Origin: an uncultured Intrasporangium sp.
GTDB lineage: Bacteria > Actinomycetota > Actinomycetes > Actinomycetales > Dermatophilaceae
DNA length: 5,225 nt
Reading direction: 5' to 3'
Assembly (NCBI GenBank): GCA_937873285.1
Contig: CALMNV010000300.1
Span: 1-5,225, forward strand
The notes under the pieces are model-generated. The model was not told the origin of the DNA and did no database searches. It was given only the letters and a program-made list of their open reading frames with translations. Of this stretch, positions 1 through 4,668 are shown piece after piece. Numbering within the stretch: the first letter of the stretch is position 1; each line of letters begins with the position of its first letter. The translations under genes and the position numbers were made by a program.

Positions 1-368
1 AGCACCGGCGTGAGCTCGGGGCCCTGCTCGAGCAAGTCACGGCGACGCGCACGACGGCCGAGCTCGTCGACCGCCTGGTCGACGCCGGCGTGCCCGCGGG
101 GCCGCTGCACGACTACGGGCAGGTGCTGGCCGACCCGCACACCGCGGCCACGGGCATGGTGGTGCAGGTGGAGCACCCCGCCGCGGGCCCGGTGACCCTT
201 CTCGGTTCGCCGTTGCACCTGTCGGACAGCTCCTTCGGGGTGTGCCGGCATCCACCCCTGCTCGGCGAGCACACCGACGAGGTCCTCGGCGACCTCGGCC
301 TCGACCTCGGCCCGGGCCCGGGTCCGGACCCGGACCCGGGTGAGGATGCCAGCGACCGCCCGCTCTAG
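1..368 (+). CDS. Class III CoA-transferase (CaiB/BaiF family), C-terminal fragment
   Basis: The gene enters from the left edge; its frame begins at base 3, giving 121 visible residues and a TAG stop at 366-368. Family III enzymes move CoA between an acyl-CoA donor and a carboxylic acid acceptor in the cytoplasm. The fragment carries the usual C-terminal signature: GVPAGPLHDYGQVLADPH (residues 29-46), then MVVQVEHPAAGPVTLLGSP (52-70) and PPLLGEHTDEVL (84-95). The N-terminal half with the catalytic aspartate lies outside the window, so the substrate cannot be inferred. In most homologues the LGEHT motif is followed by an LG-x-x-x-x-E-I-x-x-L type end. Here it is followed by a low-complexity G/P/D tail (residues 103-113) and an acidic end, which coincide with a strong DNA hairpin. 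The gene is convergent with the HAD operon, and their stop codons overlap. Family assignment is firm; the exact function is unknown. Confidence 0.9.
   Translation, partial: HRRELGALLEQVTATRTTAELVDRLVDAGVPAGPLHDYGQVLADPHTAATGMVVQVEHPAAGPVTLLGSPLHLSDSSFGVCRHPPLLGEHTDEVLGDLGLDLGPGPGPDPDPGEDASDRPL
317..340 (-). terminator. 10-bp perfect hairpin past the HAD operon end, inside the CoA-transferase CDS
   Basis: CCCGGGTCCG (317-326) and CGGACCCGGG (331-340) are exact reverse complements around a 4-base loop (GACC). The minus-strand operon ends at 365, so the hairpin forms about 25 bases after its stop codon, where a terminator is expected. For the + strand CoA-transferase transcript it lies within the last coding codons. 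No T-tract follows on either strand, which is common for actinobacterial terminators. A nested 16-bp palindrome (318-333) offers an alternative fold. The role is inferred from structure and position. Confidence 0.5.
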
Positions 369-1054
369 CTCTCCTGCGAGGCGGCGCGTCGAAGGCTCTC
401 CTGCAGGTGCTCCACGAGCTCGGCCATGCCGCCCACCTCGACATCCGGGCGGGGGCCGGCGGGGTCGACCGTGTGGCCGGGCCTGACCAGCCGCACCGTG
501 TCGAGTCCTGCCTCAAGGGCGCCGCGCACGTCCCTGGCGGAGGAGGCCACGTGGACATGGGCGGGGCCGGCCAGGGACCGGGCTGCGGCGTAGATGGCGG
601 CCGACGGCTTGTAGGCCCGCACCGACTCGGAGGTGACGACCAGCTCCGCTGCGACGGGCAGCGTCCGGGCGCGGGTCCGGGCCAGCAGTGCGTCGTCGAC
701 GTTGCTCAGCAGCCCCACGCCGAAGGAAGGCGCGAGCGCCCGCACTCCCTGCTCGGAGTCCGGCCACAGCGGCCAGTCCGGCAGCGAGTCCCACAGCTGA
801 GTCATCGCGGCGGCGAGGTCGCCGTCGAGCTCGCGCTCGGTGAGGACCTCCGCCAGCGCCTCGCGCCCCAGCTCCGTGATCGGACGCCAGACCCGGCACC
901 GCGCCTGCAGGGCCTTGTGTCGACGGTCCCACGCGGCATACAGCTCGTCGCCGTCGACGGGCCATCCCTCCCGGGACGCGATGGCCTGGAACACGGGCGC
1001 CGCTCCCGATCGGGAGTCGAGCAGCGCGCTGAACAGGTCGAACGTGACGTTCAC
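365..1054 (-). CDS. HAD-superfamily hydrolase, haloacid dehalogenase type II-like (second of a tandem pair)
   Basis: The 229-aa cytoplasmic protein starts at GTG 1054 and stops at TAG 367-365. HAD motifs appear in order. Motif I is FDLFSALLD with presumed nucleophile Asp6 and Phe8 at the +2 position. Motif II is LLSNVDD with Ser117-Asn118. Motif III is Lys149 in AYKPSAAIY, with Tyr155 six residues on, as in L-2-haloacid dehalogenases. Motif IV is HVASSARD with Asp175. The +2 acid of phosphatases is absent, favouring a dehalogenase-like or other carbon-bond chemistry over phosphate ester hydrolysis. Motif I is unusual: the common G-T after the aromatic residue is replaced by Ser9-Ala10. The start is chosen because GTG overlaps the upstream HAD stop (GTGA) and directly precedes motif I; no good Shine-Dalgarno is visible, so translation probably depends on coupling. 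The open frame continues upstream to about 1624, but that part is antisense-type arginine-rich noise. The substrate is unknown. Confidence 0.9.
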   Translation of the reverse strand: MNVTFDLFSALLDSRSGAAPVFQAIASREGWPVDGDELYAAWDRRHKALQARCRVWRPITELGREALAEVLTERELDGDLAAAMTQLWDSLPDWPLWPDSEQGVRALAPSFGVGLLSNVDDALLARTRARTLPVAAELVVTSESVRAYKPSAAIYAAARSLAGPAHVHVASSARDVRGALEAGLDTVRLVRPGHTVDPAGPRPDVEVGGMAELVEHLQESLRRAASQES

Positions 1055-1791
1055 GCGCGCGCCGGAGCGGCGAGCGTGGCCGCCAGCTCGGCGAAGTCGC
1101 GCACGACGGCGTCGGGAGGGTAGGTGTCGTTGCCGAACGGACGGGAACGGCGGTTGACGAAGGCCGACCGCAGCCCCGCCGCCTTCGCTCCGACGCAGTC
1201 GAATGCGTGGTTCGCCACGAAGCACACCTGTGCCGGCGCGACCCCGACGAGCTCGCAGGCTGTCCGGTAGGTGATGGCATGCGGCTTGAAGCTGCCCGCC
1301 TCGGCCACCGACACCACCCGGTCGAAGAGGTGCGCCGTGCCGGAGAAGGCCACTCCCCGCTCGAGCATGTCGGGGTCGCCGTTGGAGAGCACGACGAGCC
1401 GCAGCCCTGCGGTCTTCATCTCGGTCAGCGCGTCGACGACGTCGGAGAACGGCTGGAGGCGCTCGATCTGGGAGACGAGATCGGCAACCTCCTCTGGCGT
1501 GTGGACGATTCCGGCGCGCTCTAGGGTCAGATCGACCGCCTGACGGCCGATCTCGCGGTAGGGAGTGTGCTCGCGGTGTAGGAGCGCGTCGATCATGGAC
1601 GCCTCGAAGTGGGTGCGCCGCCACCAGGTCACCACGCGGCTCGGTGAGCTTGCGGTGTAGCCCTTCTGCTCGAGGTAGGGCGTGATGGCCCGGGTGAGGC
1701 CGCCCTGCATGTCGACCACGGTGCCGTAGAAGTCGAACATGACGGTGTCGATCCCGGCGAGCTGCGGCGATCTGGACACGTCGTGCGGCAC
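1051..1791 (-). CDS. Haloacid dehalogenase type II-like HAD hydrolase (first of a tandem pair)
   Basis: This 246-aa protein is near the usual size of L-2-haloacid dehalogenases (about 220-240 aa). Motif I is VMFDFYGTVVD, with nucleophile Asp20, Tyr22 and Thr24. The WWRRTHFEA stretch (56-64) aligns with the substrate-carboxylate arginine region of L-DEX enzymes (Arg58 likely). Motif II is LVVLSNGD (Ser136-Asn137), motif III Lys169 with Tyr175 six residues later, and motif IV VANHAFDCVGAKAAG with Asp198. This full dehalogenase-type set makes hydrolytic removal of halogen from a 2-haloacid plausible, but many proteins annotated this way are untested. GTG at 1791 is chosen because GAGGGAG sits 6 bases upstream (1798-1804). 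The gene lies 37 bp after the FUSC-type transporter gene, and its TGA stop overlaps the GTG of the next HAD gene, so all three are probably one transcript. Confidence 0.92.
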   Translation of the reverse strand: MPHDVSRSPQLAGIDTVMFDFYGTVVDMQGGLTRAITPYLEQKGYTASSPSRVVTWWRRTHFEASMIDALLHREHTPYREIGRQAVDLTLERAGIVHTPEEVADLVSQIERLQPFSDVVDALTEMKTAGLRLVVLSNGDPDMLERGVAFSGTAHLFDRVVSVAEAGSFKPHAITYRTACELVGVAPAQVCFVANHAFDCVGAKAAGLRSAFVNRRSRPFGNDTYPPDAVVRDFAELAATLAAPARA

Positions 1792-1797
1792 GGTCTG

Positions 1798-1804
1798 CTC
1801 CCTC
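1798..1804 (-). promoter_or_regulatory. Shine-Dalgarno site of the first HAD gene
   Basis: GAGGGAG on the minus strand, with a 6-base spacer to the GTG at 1791. It settles the start among several in-frame GTG/ATG options; the open frame itself continues upstream without a stop to about 2022. Confidence 0.7.
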
Positions 1805-1828
1805 GTCGGCGGCGATGCCGGGCCCATG

Positions 1829-3130
1829 CTACGGCTGCGCCTTGCGCTGCAGGCCGCGGGGATACGGGCGGTGGGGGTCGGGCAGCACGCCGTGGAGCAG
1901 GGGCGGCAGCTGCGCGAGCGGCCGTCGCCGTTGCTGCTCCCTCCACTGCTCCCGGACTCGCGCCCGGTCCTCCAGATCCAGCCGCGCGAGCACCTGCTCG
2001 ACGGCCGCGAGGATGGAGCCACGCAGCAGCCAGGCCGACCTGTCGTCCTGCGCCTTGACCATGATCAGCTCGGTGAGGATGGCCTTCGTCTCCCGCAGCA
2101 CCTCGAGGGCGTCCGCGAGGGCCTGCTCCGTCTCCGCCTCCCGTCCCTCGGCTTCGGCAACGACGAGGCCGCCGAAGGCGCGCAGGCAGTCTGCGGTGTC
2201 GTGGAGGACCACCGCGAAGGCGGAGCGCAGCTCGTCTCCGTAGGGATCCTGCGGCTCCTCCTGCGTCGGCACCTCCGCCGCGATCACGACGAAGAGCGCC
2301 CGGATGGCCAGCAGGCAGTGCTCCAAGGCGTCCAGCCCGGAGGCGAGCACCGGGGCGACGTCGATCGTGCCGAGCGCCCGGGCGTTGAAGCGCCGGCTGT
2401 CCTTGAGGCCGGTGATGCTCTCGGTGGCCACGGCTACTCGCCGGTTGGCCGCCCGGGCGCGGTCGATCCACGCGTCGACCTCGGTCCGGCTGATCGGGCC
2501 GGACACCAAGGCGTCAGCAGCCGCGTCGAGCGGCGCCGCGGCCGCCTCGGCGACGCCGGACAGCGCGTGGCGCGCGGGTGCGGTCGGCATCGCCGGCGGG
2601 AGGACGAGGTTGAAGGCGACCCCGACGGCCGCGCCGATCAAGGTGTTGAGGATGCGCACCTCCGCAGCCAGGTCAGGGTTCGTCACGCCGAGGATGAGCA
2701 TGGCGCTGATCGGCGTCTCGAGGGCCTGGTCGCCGAGGCGGAGCACCTTGGCGAGCAGCAGGGAGGCCGCGATCGCCGCGCCGAGGCTCCACCACGTCAG
2801 GCCGACCGCCGTGGAGAGCAACGTCGCGACGAGCACGCCCGTGAGGACCGCGCCGACCCTGACCGCGCCGGTCTTCATCGTCGAGAACGCGGATGCCTGC
2901 ATCACGAGCAGGGCCGTCAGCGGCCCGGTCAGGTCGACGGCGCCGGCGGTCAGCCACAGTGTGACGAGATAGGACAGGACGGCCGCGGCGGTCAGCCGCA
3001 GCACGGTCGTCAACGTCGGCCGGAGCCTGCCCGGCACCTCACGCCAACGGTGCGGGTGGCCCGCCCAGGCCACGGCCGCCAGCCGGTGCCAGCTCCACCG
3101 GCCGGCGCTGCCGGGTCGGGCGGAGGGCAT
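1829..3130 (-). CDS. FUSC / aromatic acid exporter (ArAE) family membrane protein
   Basis: The 433-aa protein has a cationic N-terminus (1-38), a cluster of hydrophobic segments, then a long soluble helical domain. Likely membrane spans are near 41-61, 67-84, 90-109, 113-129, 137-150 and 160-178. The arrangement, with short polar links such as MKTGAVRVGAVLTG (85-98) and NTLIGAAVGVAFNLVLPP (162-179), is typical of the FUSC/ArAE superfamily, whose characterised members (for example E. coli AaeB) export aromatic carboxylic acids. Only one membrane half is present, followed by a roughly 250-residue cytoplasmic domain rich in Ala, Leu, Glu and Arg with coiled-coil character near 325-405; function may therefore require oligomerisation. 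The ATG at 3130 is supported by GGGGAG 6 bases upstream. It is the first gene of the probable operon with the two HADs, which hints that its cargo is an organic acid related to their substrate. Substrate specificity cannot be read from the sequence. Confidence 0.88.
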   Translation of the reverse strand: MPSARPGSAGRWSWHRLAAVAWAGHPHRWREVPGRLRPTLTTVLRLTAAAVLSYLVTLWLTAGAVDLTGPLTALLVMQASAFSTMKTGAVRVGAVLTGVLVATLLSTAVGLTWWSLGAAIAASLLLAKVLRLGDQALETPISAMLILGVTNPDLAAEVRILNTLIGAAVGVAFNLVLPPAMPTAPARHALSGVAEAAAAPLDAAADALVSGPISRTEVDAWIDRARAANRRVAVATESITGLKDSRRFNARALGTIDVAPVLASGLDALEHCLLAIRALFVVIAAEVPTQEEPQDPYGDELRSAFAVVLHDTADCLRAFGGLVVAEAEGREAETEQALADALEVLRETKAILTELIMVKAQDDRSAWLLRGSILAAVEQVLARLDLEDRARVREQWREQQRRRPLAQLPPLLHGVLPDPHRPYPRGLQRKAQP

Positions 3131-3136
3131 CCTCCG

Positions 3137-3142
3137 CTCCCC
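3137..3142 (-). promoter_or_regulatory. Shine-Dalgarno site of the exporter gene
   Basis: GGGGAG on the minus strand, 6 bases before the ATG at 3130. A second GGAGG (3131-3135) abuts the start codon directly and is too close to act. This supports ATG 3130 as the true start. Confidence 0.65.
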
Positions 3143-3250
3143 ACTTCGCCGGCAGCCTCCCAGTGCACATCGCCATTACACCCCCCAGCAGGCGGACACG
3201 TATCACCGCGTCCGCGCGCCCCTCTGAAGAGCACTGGAGACACCGACCTG

Positions 3251-3258
3251 AAAGAGGA
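3251..3258 (+). promoter_or_regulatory. Shine-Dalgarno site of the secreted-protein gene
   Basis: AAAGAGGA with a 6-base spacer to the ATG at 3265. It decides between that ATG, which begins a clean signal peptide, and an in-frame ATG at 3163 that would add 34 arginine-rich residues before the signal sequence. Confidence 0.75.
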
Positions 3259-3264
3259 TCCCTG

Positions 3265-4317
3265 ATGCACGTCGCCCGTCCGCTCGCTGCAACCGCCGCC
3301 CTGGCCGCCGCTCTCACCGGCGGCCTCGTCGCGGGTGCCGCTCCCGCCTCGGCACTGAGCCCCTGCGCGGGCTACGACCCGCCGGAGTGGTGCTTCTCGC
3401 CGCCGCCCGGACCCGCAGCGCCGACCGCGCTCAAGGCGAGCGCTGTGCTGCAGACGCAGGTGTCGCTGACGTGGACCCACGGAAGCACCGCTGCGCGGGA
3501 GGCCTACCACGTCACCCGCACCGTCGATGGGCTGAGGACGACCGTCGACCTGACCGGCAGCGCGACGTCCTACACCGACTCGTCGGCTCCGGCGGGGACA
3601 CGTGTCACCTACTCGGTGCACGCGTCGGCGTGCAACCTCTACGGGTGCACCGACGGCGCGGCCACCTCCCTCACCGTCACCACACGCCCGTCCCCCGCGA
3701 GCCCGGTCGGGACGGCATACGGCTGGAGCACCCGCTCATGGAACGGGTCGGAGGTGTACTACAGCATGAGCGGCTGGGCCATCGACTGGGACACCACGGC
3801 GCCCATCGACGTGGTCCTCCTCAGCGACGGGGTGGTCTCAGGCGGCCCGGTCAAGGCCCAGGCCGCGGCGTCGACCAACTCCGCAAACCCGGGCTACGGG
3901 GACAGCCACGGCTTCACCCTCTCGTGGCTGCGCAAGTCGCCGGTCAAGGGCACCCACACGAGCTGCGTCAAGGCGGTCAACGTCGCGGGCGGCCGCGACG
4001 CCATCCTCGGCTGCTTCAGCTATGTCACGCCGGGGGCGCCCTCGCCCGCCACCAGCGTCACGGCCGCGCGGAGTGGCTCGTCCGTCACCGTCGGCTTCAC
4101 GGACGCCGCCAACGACGAGACCGGCTGGTTCCTCCAACGCAGCACCGACGGGGGCGCCACCTGGCTGCAGGTCGGAGCGCAGCAGCCGGCCGTGGCCGGG
4201 GTGGGCAGGCGCAGCTCGGTGCTGGACTACTCCACCGTCGCCGCGGGGACGTGCTACCGGATCCTCATGGTCAACTCCCACGGGCAGACGCCGAGCGCAC
4301 CGGGCTGCACCGCCTGA
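3265..4317 (+). CDS. Secreted protein with two fibronectin type III-like domains flanking an actinobacterial WAID-type domain
   Basis: The 350-aa protein begins with a classical signal peptide: a short basic start, a hydrophobic Ala/Leu core, and probable signal peptidase I cleavage after APASA (residue 30). A proline-rich segment (44-53) leads to a first fibronectin III-like domain (about 50-140), with VSLTWTHGS and a SYTDSSAPAGTRVTYSVHA end pattern. Residues about 141-256 contain GWAIDWDTTAPIDVVLLSDG, NPGYGDSHGF and GTHTSCVKAVNV-x-LGC. This resembles a repeat of unknown function seen in many secreted actinobacterial proteins, often beside peptidoglycan-active or other exported enzymes. A second fibronectin-like domain follows (about 257-346), with WFLQRSTDGGATW and AGTCYRILMVNSHG. 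Mature cysteines are at 34, 43, 123, 128, 234, 250, 330 and 348, suggesting four local disulfides. No catalytic domain, LPXTG motif or C-terminal membrane anchor is visible, so it is probably a released extracellular protein with a binding or structural role. Confidence 0.88.
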   Translation: MHVARPLAATAALAAALTGGLVAGAAPASALSPCAGYDPPEWCFSPPPGPAAPTALKASAVLQTQVSLTWTHGSTAAREAYHVTRTVDGLRTTVDLTGSATSYTDSSAPAGTRVTYSVHASACNLYGCTDGAATSLTVTTRPSPASPVGTAYGWSTRSWNGSEVYYSMSGWAIDWDTTAPIDVVLLSDGVVSGGPVKAQAAASTNSANPGYGDSHGFTLSWLRKSPVKGTHTSCVKAVNVAGGRDAILGCFSYVTPGAPSPATSVTAARSGSSVTVGFTDAANDETGWFLQRSTDGGATWLQVGAQQPAVAGVGRRSSVLDYSTVAAGTCYRILMVNSHGQTPSAPGCTA

Positions 4318-4335
4318 CCGCGAGCGCTCTTGCGG
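4318..4335 (+). terminator. Hairpin directly after the secreted-protein stop codon
   Basis: CCGCGAG (4318-4324), loop CGCT, CTTGCGG (4329-4335) forms a 7-bp stem with one G-U pair. It starts on the base after the TGA. There is no following T-tract, so it may be a weak or factor-assisted terminator, or an RNA-stabilising 3' end. Confidence 0.45.
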
Positions 4336-4486
4336 CAGAGACCCCAAGCAGCTCACGTCTCACCCAGTTGCGCCGCACCCTGCGGTCGAGCGTCGCCTGT
4401 TGGCCGGGGCCGGATCTGCTTTCCGCTTGCACGGAGCGAGACTGCTTGAGCGCGCACGACCGTGTCGATGGTGGACCTGCCCGCGC

Positions 4487-4503
4487 GGCGGACGCTGTCC
4501 GCC
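4487..4503. repeat. Perfect 7-bp hairpin in the middle of the convergent gap
   Basis: GGCGGAC (4487-4493), loop GCT, GTCCGCC (4497-4503) are exact complements. No T-tract lies on either side. It could be a second bidirectional terminator or part of a folded RNA. The same GCGGAC/GTCCGC arms occur more widely spaced in the divergent promoter region at 3192-3215, possibly by chance at this GC content. Confidence 0.4.
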
Positions 4504-4633
4504 CACCCGATCACCGCGCTTCTCGGCTCACCACCCTCGCGCGGAGCATGTGGCCAGCCCTGAGCATGGGACCCCCTCCTCGGCCTGTCGACGGGAAGGT
4601 CGGCGGGCATCGGGTTGGGCAGTGACCGTGATC

Positions 4634-4668
4634 GACCTCGACGAGCTGCCAGGGCTGGGCTCGAGGTC
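4634..4668 (-). terminator. Strong hairpin beginning within the stop codon of the PEP-utilising enzyme gene
   Basis: GACCTCGA (4634-4641) and TCGAGGTC (4661-4668) are exact complements, 8 bp, with a 19-base loop. Alternatively, CGAGC/GCTCG (4642-4646 with 4659-4663) can pair inside a 5-bp outer stem with a 3-base bulge, giving a near-continuous 10-bp helix. On the minus strand the arm begins at the G of the TGA stop (4669-4667). No T-tract follows. Position and strength favour a terminator for the minus-strand gene. Confidence 0.5.

Larger units (their letters stand above)
3131..3264. promoter_or_regulatory. Divergent intergenic region holding promoters for the exporter-HAD operon and the secreted-protein gene
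   Basis: This 134-bp stretch separates two divergent start codons, so both promoters should lie here or just inside the genes. It is less GC-biased than its surroundings in places. TGTAAT on the minus strand (3175-3180) resembles a -10 box but lacks the key A at position 2 and has no good -35 partner. A 6-bp inverted repeat, GCGGAC-N12-GTCCGC (3192-3215), could be an operator. No transcription start can be fixed from the sequence alone. Confidence 0.5.
4318..4666. other. 349-bp gap between convergent genes, no gene supported
   Basis: The gap lies between the stop of the secreted-protein gene and the stop of the PEP-utilising enzyme gene. Open frames cross it on both strands, but their translations are arginine- and proline-rich and resemble no family I know. 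No tRNA-like arm set or transposase remnant is recognisable. It holds hairpins at 4318-4335, 4372-4386 (weak), 4487-4503 and 4634-4668, consistent with termination from both sides. A tiny minus-strand frame with a good Shine-Dalgarno is noted among the rejected items. Confidence 0.6.

Noticed and set aside
1055..1624. Upstream extension of the open frame of the second HAD gene
   Set aside because: The translation is arginine-rich with no family features and lies entirely over the first HAD gene in another frame. The HAD fold begins at GTG 1054, which overlaps the preceding stop.
3175..3180. TGTAAT on the minus strand as a -10 box for the exporter operon
   Set aside because: It lacks the conserved A at position 2 and no -35-like hexamer lies 16-19 bases upstream, so I mention it only as a weak candidate within the intergenic region.
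3163..3264. An in-frame earlier ATG for the secreted-protein gene
   Set aside because: It would place 34 arginine-rich residues ahead of the signal peptide and lacks a ribosome site. The ATG at 3265 has AAAGAGGA at the correct distance.
1739..3265. A 508-codon open frame on the + strand opposite the exporter gene
   Set aside because: Its composition (Arg, Gly, Asp, Gln, His) is that of an antisense shadow in GC-rich DNA. The minus strand encodes a coherent membrane protein with a good ribosome site.
4372..4386. CCGCA-CCC-TGCGG as a further terminator
   Set aside because: The stem is only 5 bp plus a wobble pair with a 3-base loop and no T-tract, so it is within chance expectation here.
4511..4567. 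An 18-codon minus-strand frame with a strong AGGAGGGGG four bases before its ATG
   Set aside because: The ribosome-like site is good, but the peptide has no recognisable feature, and such purine runs arise by chance in this composition. It would need ribosome profiling or conservation to be believed.
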